Assembly: GCA_964611145.1 (NCBI GenBank)
Contig: CAZSYM010000057.1
Location: 1 to 6,774 of the forward strand
Length of the DNA stretch: 6,774 nucleotides
Source: WFQV01 sp964611145
GTDB lineage: Bacteria > Bacteroidota > Ignavibacteria > Ignavibacteriales > Melioribacteraceae
Direction: 5' to 3'
Notes under the pieces: model-generated
Databases searched by the model: none
Seen by the model: the letters and a program-made list of their open reading frames with translations, nothing else
What the model was told of the DNA's origin: nothing
Made by a program: the position numbers and the translations under genes
Shown here: piece by piece, positions 1 through 5,322 of the stretch
How positions within the stretch are numbered: position 1 is the first letter of the stretch
How the letters are laid out: each line of letters opens with the position of its first letter

Positions 1-16
1 ACTTGTCCCTCGATAA

Positions 17-45
17 TTGGCTTAAATATTTATTATTTTTAAAGT
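17..45 (+). promoter_or_regulatory. Candidate sigma70-like promoter of the fni operon
   Basis: TTGGCT at 17-22 and TAAAGT at 40-45 are separated by 17 bases, and each matches four of six consensus positions. Transcription would begin near 52, just ahead of the ATG at 66, leaving a very short leader. The whole stretch is AT-rich, so a match of this quality could be chance, and the true promoter may lie upstream of the window. TATTAT at 31-36 is a better -10 box but has no well-spaced -35. Confidence 0.25.
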
Positions 46-65
46 TAAAACTATTTGAAAAAAGA

Positions 66-1094
66 ATGAGTGTTCACACAAGGAAAAACGAACATATAGA
101 AATCGCACTTGAAGGGAAGTCTCAATTTTCTGCCAAGACTACGGGTTTTGAGCAATATGAATTTTTGCATTTTGCGTCTTCCGAGGTTTTGGCGGAAGAA
201 ATAAATTTGGAGCTTTCTTTTTTGAGCAAGAGGATTTCTTCCCCTTTTCTTATATCTTCTATGACAGGCGGAACAGAGGAAGCATTGCGTATAAATTCGG
301 TCTTGGCGGAAGCGGCGGAAGAGCTGAAAATTCCTATTGGAGTGGGAAGCCAACGAGCTATGTTGGAAAATCCCGAACGCTCCGAGAGCTTTGAAATAGT
401 GAGGGAAAAAGCGCCGAGCGTACCCGTGTTGGCTAATATTGGAGCGGCGGAATTCGTGAAAATGAATAGTAACGCGATTGAACAAATAATGAAGCCGCTT
501 AACGCCGATGCTTTGTTCGTGCATTTGAATTTGCCTCAGGAAATGATTCAACGCGAAGGGAAAGCGGATTTTAAGGGACTGCTTGAGGCTATAGAAAAGT
601 ATAAGAGAAATTTTCACCAACCTTTGATAATTAAAGAAGTCGGATTCGGTATTTCTAAGATTGCGGCGGAGACCCTCCTTTCCGCCGGTGCTGACGGAAT
701 AGATGTTGCCGGTGCGGGAGGAACGAGCTGGAGTAAAATTGAGTATATACGCAGTGGCAAAGAAGCTGGCGGGGAATTTGCGGAATGGGGTTTGCCGACG
801 GCTTTTTGCATCAGAACGGTAAAGGAATTGAAAAATAAATTCGACTTTATTCTGATTGGTTCGGGAGGAATTACCGATGCTTTCGCTTATGCCAAGGCTC
901 TTGCATTGGGGGCTGATATTGTCGCTTCGGCACGAACTGTTTTATTAGAAGCAAAGAAAAACGGCGTCGAGGGAGTAATAAAAATGCTTTTGAAATGGAA
1001 CGATGTATTGAAAAAAATTATGGCGCTTACCAATAGCCCCACCCTAAAGGAGTTTAATACGGAAAAGTTAATATTAAAAAGGGAATTGTATTAA
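66..1094 (+). CDS. fni: Type 2 isopentenyl-diphosphate delta-isomerase (FMN-dependent)
   Basis: Interconverts isopentenyl diphosphate and dimethylallyl diphosphate in the cytosol, using reduced FMN and Mg2+; this supplies the primer for the prenyl synthase encoded next. The 342-residue product has the family's motifs in order: RKNEHI near the N terminus, SMTGG (65-69), VGSQRAM (93-99), ANIGA, HLN followed by a Gln-Glu pair (158-159) and QREG (162-165), KEVGFGIS from Lys190, DVAGAGGTSW (213-222), WGLPTA, and SGGI plus ALGAD for the FMN phosphate. Length is normal for the family. ATG at 66 is chosen because family members begin a few residues before the RKxxHI motif. An in-frame TTG at 3 would add 21 hydrophobic, Lys-rich residues with no family counterpart. 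The Shine-Dalgarno is weak (GAAAAAAG). The stretch after SGGI (TDAF, then ASARTVLLEA) departs from the commoner SGGIRxG and LARPLL patterns. It is first in the operon, and its TAA abuts the next ATG. Confidence 0.95.
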   Translation: MSVHTRKNEHIEIALEGKSQFSAKTTGFEQYEFLHFASSEVLAEEINLELSFLSKRISSPFLISSMTGGTEEALRINSVLAEAAEELKIPIGVGSQRAMLENPERSESFEIVREKAPSVPVLANIGAAEFVKMNSNAIEQIMKPLNADALFVHLNLPQEMIQREGKADFKGLLEAIEKYKRNFHQPLIIKEVGFGISKIAAETLLSAGADGIDVAGAGGTSWSKIEYIRSGKEAGGEFAEWGLPTAFCIRTVKELKNKFDFILIGSGGITDAFAYAKALALGADIVASARTVLLEAKKNGVEGVIKMLLKWNDVLKKIMALTNSPTLKEFNTEKLILKRELY

Positions 1095-2081
1095 ATGGAA
1101 GATAAAGAGATAAGAAAAATTTATGAGAAGGAAATAAAAAAAGTTGAATCTCGCATAGCGCGGATATTTAAAAAGAGAAATCCGAGGTCTCTCTATTTAC
1201 CTGCGGAATATATTTTAGCAAGCGGGGGTAAAAGAATAAGACCTTTTCTGGTTCTTGCTTCCGCAAAGGCTGTCGGGGCGGATTTCTCGCGAGTTTATAA
1301 CGCGGCGGTCGCTGTTGAACTGTTGCATAATTTTACTTTGGTGCACGATGATATAATGGACAATGCGGATAAACGTCGCAACATGATGACTTTGCATAAA
1401 AAATTCGACTTGGGAACTGCGATTCTTACGGGCGATAGCCTTACCGCGTATGCTTATAAATATTTGATTAAAGATGCAAAGGATAAAATAGCGGAAGTTA
1501 TTTCTTTATTTACCGATGGCGTGATAGAAGTATGCGAGGGGCAAAGCTTCGACGGAGAATTTGAACATCGCAATGATGTTGCAATTGATGAGTATATGAA
1601 TATGATTAAGAAAAAAACCGCCGCGCTTTTGGAAATGTGTTGCGCCATAGGTGGAGTGCTCGGCGGTGGAAGCGAAGAAGAAATTCGACATCTTAGGAAT
1701 TACGGGAAAAACCTTGGAATTGCCTTCCAATTGCGGGATGACCTTTTGGATATTGCCGCCGACGAAAAGGAATTCGGCAAGAAAATAGGTGGAGATTTGG
1801 TCGAGGGAAAGAAAACGTTTTTATTGTTGAAAAGTCTTGAATTAGCTAAAGGCAAGGAGAAAAAATTGCTTATGCAAGTTATTAGAAAAAATGGAATAGA
1901 ACGTGAGAAGGTCTTGGAATATAAAGCTCTCTATGAGCGATTAGGAGTTTTTGAAATTGTAGAAAAGGAAATTTCTAAATACACGAAACGCGCCTTGAAA
2001 TCGTTGGAAGCTCTAAAAAACGATGAAGGGAAAGAACTTTTGGATTGGATTGCAAGGGAATTATTGGAAAGAAAAAAATGA
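1095..2081 (+). CDS. Polyprenyl diphosphate synthase (geranylgeranyl/farnesyl type)
   Basis: Condenses allylic diphosphates with isopentenyl diphosphate, head to tail, to make an all-trans prenyl diphosphate in the cytosol. The 328-residue protein shows GGKRIRP (44-50, IPP binding), the first Asp-rich motif DDIMD (85-89) followed by Arg94-Arg95, GQ at 149-150 with Asp153, Lys174-Thr175, the second Asp-rich motif DDLLD (215-219), and GGD with KKT near 232-241. Phe80 lies five residues before the first Asp of DDIMD, and there is no insertion inside that motif. Chain-length studies of archaeal GGPP synthases associate this arrangement with C20 products; the actual chain length is an inference here. 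The usual RRGxPT after the first motif reads RRNMMT (94-99), a departure at the Gly and Pro positions. ATG directly follows the fni stop with no gap, and GGGA at 1081-1084 is a distant, mediocre ribosome site, suggesting coupling to fni translation. The product could feed quinones, carotenoids or polyprenols; nothing in the window decides which. Confidence 0.93.
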   Translation: MEDKEIRKIYEKEIKKVESRIARIFKKRNPRSLYLPAEYILASGGKRIRPFLVLASAKAVGADFSRVYNAAVAVELLHNFTLVHDDIMDNADKRRNMMTLHKKFDLGTAILTGDSLTAYAYKYLIKDAKDKIAEVISLFTDGVIEVCEGQSFDGEFEHRNDVAIDEYMNMIKKKTAALLEMCCAIGGVLGGGSEEEIRHLRNYGKNLGIAFQLRDDLLDIAADEKEFGKKIGGDLVEGKKTFLLLKSLELAKGKEKKLLMQVIRKNGIEREKVLEYKALYERLGVFEIVEKEISKYTKRALKSLEALKNDEGKELLDWIARELLERKK

Positions 2082-2344
2082 TAGAGAAGGAAGTAACCAT
2101 AGTTAATAATGCCGGTTTGCACACTCGCCCGGCTGCCACTCTGGTTAAAATGGCTTCGAAATACAAAAGCGATTTTTTTATTCACAAGGATGGTATGGAA
2201 ATTAACGGTAAAAGTATTATTGGAGTTATGACATTGGCGGCGGCGAAAGGGAGTAAGTTGACTTTGACTTTTGACGGCGAGGACGAGGAAGAAGCGGCAA
2301 AAGAAATAGTGGAATATTTTGAAAGGGGATTCGATGAAGAATAA
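2078..2344 (+). CDS. ptsH: HPr phosphocarrier protein
   Basis: Small cytosolic carrier that takes phosphate from Enzyme I on a histidine and passes it to sugar-specific or regulatory EIIA proteins. The 88-residue length is typical. NNAGLHTRPA places the phosphorylated histidine exactly at position 15 with Arg17 beside it. GKSIIGVMTLAA places a serine at position 46, the site used by HPr kinase/phosphorylase in organisms that have it, within a good KSI(I/M)G context. ATG at 2078 overlaps the stop of the prenyl synthase gene as ATGA and gives the standard His15/Ser46 numbering. A longer in-frame reading from 2045 would add 11 residues encoded inside the upstream gene and is not favoured. GGAAAG a few bases before the start may serve as the ribosome site. 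The 3' end overlaps ptsI by 11 bases. The carrier therefore carries both regulatory residues although no EII gene is nearby. Confidence 0.96.
   Translation: MIEKEVTIVNNAGLHTRPAATLVKMASKYKSDFFIHKDGMEINGKSIIGVMTLAAAKGSKLTLTFDGEDEEEAAKEIVEYFERGFDEE
2322..2329 (+). promoter_or_regulatory. Ribosome binding site deciding the ptsI start
   Basis: AAAGGGGA lies inside the end of ptsH, with four bases between it and ATG 2334. It supports that ATG over the in-frame TTG at 2319, which has no comparable site and would add only five residues. Confidence 0.75.
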
Positions 2345-4085
2345 AACTCACGGAAATATTTTGCGCGGAATAGCCGCGGCACCGGGAATAGCAATAGGCC
2401 ATGCACATCTTTATCATCGTATTTCCGAAGAGGTGGAGGAAGCCAAAATTGAGAATATTGAGGAGGCGAAAAAATCTCTTGAGGATGCCTTCGCAAAATC
2501 CAAAAAAGAACTTACGAAAATTTTTCGCATGGCTATGGATAAAATCGGCGAGAAACGCGCCGCTATTTTCGAAGCACAATTGATGATACTGGACGACCCT
2601 ATCTTAAAGCAAAATATTTTGAACAGAATAGAAGAGGAAAGGAAAAGCCCCGAATTCATTGTGAACGACGAGATAACAAAATATCAGCAGATAATGCGCG
2701 AGTCCGAAATAGAATATTTGCAAGAACGTTCCTATGATATAGAAGATATTAAGAACAGAATTATCCGAAATTTGCGACAAAAAAAGTGGACATCGAGAAT
2801 CAAAGAAGACGTTATCGTCGTCTCGCAAAATTTGACGCCCGCCGATACGATTCTTTTTAATCGTGTTAATTCTCGCGGTTATATTACCGATTTTGGCGGA
2901 CTGACCTCCCACGCTGCAATTGTTGCAAGGTCGCTGAACATTCCCGCTGTGGTCGGCGTGCACGATGCTTCCTCGAAAATAAAAGAAGGCGATTTGTTAA
3001 TTGTTGACGGATTTCATGGCGAGGTTATTATCAATCCCACTCCCGAACAGCTTGAATATTATCGCAAAAAGATTGACGAGTTGGAACAATACGACGAGGA
3101 ATTGGAGAAACTGCGAACCTTGCCTACCGTTACCAAGGATGGGAGGAAAATCAAGATTACAGCCAACTTGGATTTGATGAAGGAAATAGAGCTTGCAGTG
3201 ATAAATCGTGCCGATGGCGTCGGCTTGGTGCGTACGGAGCAAATTTTCGACCTCTTTGATGCTTTCCCCGACGAGGAAGAGCAGTTTGAAGTTTATAAAA
3301 GACTTGCGGAAAAAATTTATCCCGAGAGTGTTATAATCCGTGCTTTTGACATCGGCGGGGATAAAGTCTTGCCTATTGATCTGAAAGAACCGAACCCGTT
3401 TCTCGGATGGCGAGGAATTCGCTTCCTTTTGGACAACGAGGAGCTGTTTAAATCTCAAATAAAGGCTATCCTGCGCGCAAATGTTCATCATAATCTTCGA
3501 TTTATGATTCCAATGGTTTCTTCTCCGAAAGAAGTTGAGAAAACAAGAGCCTTGATTGATAAGTCAATAGAAGAATTGAAATCGGAAGGCAAAAAATTTA
3601 ACTCGGAAATAAAGCTCGGTATAATGGTTGAAATTCCCTCCGCTGCCGTAACCGTCCCCCTTTACGCCGAACGCGTGGACTTTTTGAGTATCGGGACGAA
3701 TGATTTAATACAATATTTATTGGCGGTCGATAGGGGGAACGAAATAGTTTCCGAGCTGTATCAAGAATTCCATCCCGCGGTCGTTCGGACTTTGAAGTAT
3801 ATTATTAAAAGCGGTAAAGAAGCCGGGCTGAAAACCACAATCTGTGGCGAGATGGCAGCCGACCCATTGGCAATTCCTCTCCTGATAGGTTTGGGATTGG
3901 AATCCATTAGTGTTTCCCCCGCTGCGATTCTGACTGCAAGGAAAATAATACGAAACATTTCTTATTCCGAAGTGGAAAAACTCGCGGACAGATGTTTGGA
4001 ATTAAATTCCGAAGAAGCCATTAGAAAAGAGCTGGAGGAATTTTATGACGGTATTGTGGATGATGAATTGAAAAAACTTATTTAG
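2334..4085 (+). CDS. ptsI: Phosphoenolpyruvate-protein phosphotransferase (PTS Enzyme I)
   Basis: Autophosphorylates from phosphoenolpyruvate and hands the phosphate to HPr His15; cytosolic, Mg2+-dependent, a dimer in characterised members. The 583-residue product is close to the E. coli length (575). The order is an N-terminal HPr-binding helical region with GIAAAPGIAIG, the swivelling phosphohistidine domain with GGLTSHAAIVARS (active His193), a linker helix, and the PEP-binding barrel. The barrel shows GLVRTE (Arg300), IRAFDIGGDK (Arg336), NPFLGWR, MVEIP (Glu433), GTNDL (Asp457), DRGNE (Arg467) and ICGEM (Cys504). These correspond to the catalytic residues known in E. coli Enzyme I, so the enzyme should be active. 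Between Arg300 and the EEEQFE block the sequence (QIFDLFDAFPD) differs from the common FLFM...LPTEEEQ. It has no GAF domain, so it is not the nitrogen-type PtsP, and no fused HPr or EIIA. It overlaps ptsH by 11 bases and its TAG stop lies inside the next gene's Shine-Dalgarno. Confidence 0.97.
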   Translation: MKNKTHGNILRGIAAAPGIAIGHAHLYHRISEEVEEAKIENIEEAKKSLEDAFAKSKKELTKIFRMAMDKIGEKRAAIFEAQLMILDDPILKQNILNRIEEERKSPEFIVNDEITKYQQIMRESEIEYLQERSYDIEDIKNRIIRNLRQKKWTSRIKEDVIVVSQNLTPADTILFNRVNSRGYITDFGGLTSHAAIVARSLNIPAVVGVHDASSKIKEGDLLIVDGFHGEVIINPTPEQLEYYRKKIDELEQYDEELEKLRTLPTVTKDGRKIKITANLDLMKEIELAVINRADGVGLVRTEQIFDLFDAFPDEEEQFEVYKRLAEKIYPESVIIRAFDIGGDKVLPIDLKEPNPFLGWRGIRFLLDNEELFKSQIKAILRANVHHNLRFMIPMVSSPKEVEKTRALIDKSIEELKSEGKKFNSEIKLGIMVEIPSAAVTVPLYAERVDFLSIGTNDLIQYLLAVDRGNEIVSELYQEFHPAVVRTLKYIIKSGKEAGLKTTICGEMAADPLAIPLLIGLGLESISVSPAAILTARKIIRNISYSEVEKLADRCLELNSEEAIRKELEEFYDGIVDDELKKLI

Positions 4086-4089
4086 GAGG
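4084..4089 (+). promoter_or_regulatory. Consensus Shine-Dalgarno overlapping the ptsI stop codon
   Basis: AGGAGG is a perfect anti-16S match. Its first two bases are the last two of the ptsI TAG stop, and it lies four bases before ATG 4094. A ribosome terminating on ptsI would cover this site, so reinitiation or coupling between ptsI and the isomerase gene is plausible. Confidence 0.85.
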
Positions 4090-4093
4090 CAAG

Positions 4094-5149
4094 ATGACAA
4101 TAAAAGATTTTATCGAAAAGTATGATGTGCAAAATCAATTCGAGGTGTTGAGAAATTCTTATAAGCAAATCGAATATGTTAGAGATTTTGAAGGATTAAA
4201 TATTTCTTTTAATTCCGATGAGATAAAATCTATTGTGGTAGCGGGACTTGGCGGTTCGGCCATTGGCGCTGATTTGTTTTACAATTTGTACTTAGGGGAA
4301 ATTCGAATCCCTTATTTTGTGAATCGCAATTACGGGCTTCCACCTTTCGTGGGGAACGATACCCTTGTTGTTCTTTCTTCTTACTCGGGAAATACGGAAG
4401 AAACATTAAGCGCCGCCGAGGAGGCTTGGGCGAAAAATGCTAAAATCGTTTGCATCACTTCCGGTGGAAAGTTGCAAGAATTTGCCGAGGCGAAGAACAT
4501 ACCGTACGTAAAATTGCAAACCGGTTTCCAACCTCGTTACGCTCTTTACCTCAATCTTTTTGCGTTGATTAAAATTTTCGCTTCAATCGGGATTATTTCT
4601 TCGCCGACGGAATTTGTGGAAAAAGCCATCGAATTGCTGAACGATAAGGGAAAAGACTTTGCGGAATATGAAAATGCCGAAGGTTCGAATGCTCCGCTTG
4701 AATTTGCAAAGAGCCTTATAGGATTTATCCCCGTGATTTATTCCGTTGATAATGTTACATCAGCCGTCGGTGTACGATTGAAGGGACAATTTAACGAGAA
4801 CGGAAAAACTCATGCTTTTCACAATGTTTTGCCGGAATTTAATCACAATGAAATAATAGGGTGGGAGACTTTCAGCGAGAAACAATTTCGCGCCAAGGCT
4901 GTTTTTATTAAGGATGTTGCATATCATCCTCAAATCAAAAAGCGTATTGATATTACGGCTGACTTGATTAAAAACGCCGGTGCGGGGGTTTTGCACATTG
5001 AAAGCTCGCAAGAAGATTTTAAACTCCGTCTGTTGGAAAATGTTTTCTTCGGTGATTGGGTAACTTATTATTTTGCCGTTTTGCGGGGGAAAGATCCCTC
5101 CGAAATAGATTACATTCATTACTTGAAAAATAAATTGGCGGAGAACTGA
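4094..5149 (+). CDS. Bifunctional phosphoglucose/phosphomannose isomerase (SIS family)
   Basis: Predicted to interconvert glucose-6-phosphate or mannose-6-phosphate with fructose-6-phosphate in the cytosol. The 351-residue protein has two SIS-type halves and resembles the archaeal Pyrobaculum PGI/PMI type rather than the classical ~550-residue Pgi. GLGGSAIG (51-58) opens the first SIS domain, and SSYSGNTEET (95-104) is the phosphate-binding loop. ITSGG (121-125) and PRYAL (147-151) follow. Glu235 in NENGK and His251 in FNHNE keep the same 16-residue spacing as the catalytic Glu203 and His219 described for the Pyrobaculum enzyme. A Lys near the C terminus (Lys345, IHYLK) matches the position of the family's conserved lysine. 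The start at 4094 is set by AGGAGG four bases upstream. It is the last gene of the operon, eight bases after ptsI, and links the phosphorelay genes to the fructose-6-phosphate node. Substrate breadth is inferred from family only. Confidence 0.9.
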   Translation: MTIKDFIEKYDVQNQFEVLRNSYKQIEYVRDFEGLNISFNSDEIKSIVVAGLGGSAIGADLFYNLYLGEIRIPYFVNRNYGLPPFVGNDTLVVLSSYSGNTEETLSAAEEAWAKNAKIVCITSGGKLQEFAEAKNIPYVKLQTGFQPRYALYLNLFALIKIFASIGIISSPTEFVEKAIELLNDKGKDFAEYENAEGSNAPLEFAKSLIGFIPVIYSVDNVTSAVGVRLKGQFNENGKTHAFHNVLPEFNHNEIIGWETFSEKQFRAKAVFIKDVAYHPQIKKRIDITADLIKNAGAGVLHIESSQEDFKLRLLENVFFGDWVTYYFAVLRGKDPSEIDYIHYLKNKLAEN

Positions 5150-5192
5150 GGAATTATATTTGTGTTCTTTCTTGTTTTGTTTTTTCGTTACG

Positions 5193-5234
5193 TAGCTTGT
5201 AAAATCTTGCTATCGGCAAATATTGACCAAGCTA
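5193..5234. repeat. Nested inverted repeat upstream of fumC
   Basis: TAGCTTG at 5193-5199 is perfectly complementary to CAAGCTA at 5228-5234. Within the 28 bases between them, TTGC (5207-5210) pairs with GCAA (5216-5219) across a five-base loop. The outer and inner arms are separated by seven and eight unpaired bases, so a folded transcript would have a stem, an internal loop and a short apical hairpin. It may be an operator pair or a leader structure; function is unknown. Confidence 0.45.
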
Positions 5235-5271
5235 AATAAATTTTAGCGACTAAAAGATTGCTATTCAAAAA
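5201..5271. repeat. Imperfect direct repeat, AAAAnnTTGCTATnnnnAAA
   Basis: The segments at 5201-5220 and 5252-5271 match at 14 of 20 positions, with TTGCTAT identical in both. The copies are 51 bases apart, close to five helical turns. Each copy also shows a TTG...CAA dyad symmetry (TTGC-5-GCAA in the first, TTG-5-CAA in the second). This could be a pair of binding sites for one regulator flanking or overlapping the fumC promoter. The AT-rich composition makes chance similarity possible. Confidence 0.35.
5241..5255. repeat. Small AT-rich hairpin/dyad
   Basis: TTTTAG (5241-5246) and CTAAAA (5250-5255) are perfect inverted copies around CGA. The dyad is short and mostly A/T, so it would be weak as RNA, but it could be a protein-binding half-site pair. 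It begins six bases after the preceding nested repeat. Confidence 0.35.
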
Positions 5272-5310
5272 GTATTAAGTTAATTTTCTTTGTCTCGTAG
5301 AAAAATTAAA

Positions 5311-5315
5311 AGGAG
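5311..5315 (+). promoter_or_regulatory. fumC Shine-Dalgarno
   Basis: AGGAG sits seven bases before ATG 5323. It fixes that start over the in-frame TTG at 5290, which would add eleven very basic residues partly encoded by this ribosome site itself. Confidence 0.85.
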
Positions 5316-5322
5316 AACAAAA

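Larger units (their letters stand above)
5150..5322 (+). promoter_or_regulatory. Intergenic region upstream of fumC
   Basis: This 173-base AT-rich gap is the only sizeable non-coding stretch in the window. I see no convincing small gene in it. It begins with a pyrimidine-rich tract (about 5159-5187, mostly T) lacking a strong GC stem, so it is at best a weak terminator for the upstream operon. It then contains several dyad and direct repeats (listed separately) and ends in the fumC ribosome site. Possible promoter elements are TTGCTA at 5258-5263 with TAATTT at 5281-5286 (17-base spacing), or TTGACC at 5223-5228 without a well-placed -10. TATATTTG at 5155-5162 also fits the Bacteroidota-type TAnnTTTG box, with TTG at 5135-5137 seventeen bases upstream. 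None is strong enough to choose. Confidence 0.5.

Noticed and set aside
3..65. N-terminal extension of fni from TTG at 3, possibly a membrane segment (LKYLLFLKLKLF)
   Set aside because: The added residues have no counterpart in the soluble IDI-2 family, there is no room in the window to see a ribosome site, and the DNA looks like AT-rich leader sequence.
51..620. Long open frame on the - strand opposite fni (189 codons)
   Set aside because: It lies fully antisense to a conserved enzyme, and its translation has no recognisable domain; it is a by-product of the codon pattern of fni.
2045..2077. Longer HPr starting at 2045
   Set aside because: It would put the active histidine at 26 instead of 15 and is encoded within the upstream gene; ATG 2078 gives exact family numbering.
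2997..3491. Open frame of 164 codons on the - strand opposite ptsI
   Set aside because: Antisense to conserved Enzyme I motifs, with no family resemblance and no sensible ribosome site.
4760..5119. Open frame of 119 codons on the - strand opposite the isomerase gene
   Set aside because: Antisense to the catalytic half of the isomerase gene; composition looks like a shadow translation.
5290..5322. Longer FumC starting at TTG 5290 with a very basic leader (SRRKIKRRTK)
   Set aside because: The basic residues come from translating the AG-rich ribosome-site region; AGGAG seven bases before ATG 5323 gives a normal start and family numbering.
5150..5322. Known riboswitch or small RNA gene in the fumC leader
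   Set aside because: The dyads are short and AT-rich, and I do not recognise the conserved core of any riboswitch class; kept only as an unexplained repeat cluster.
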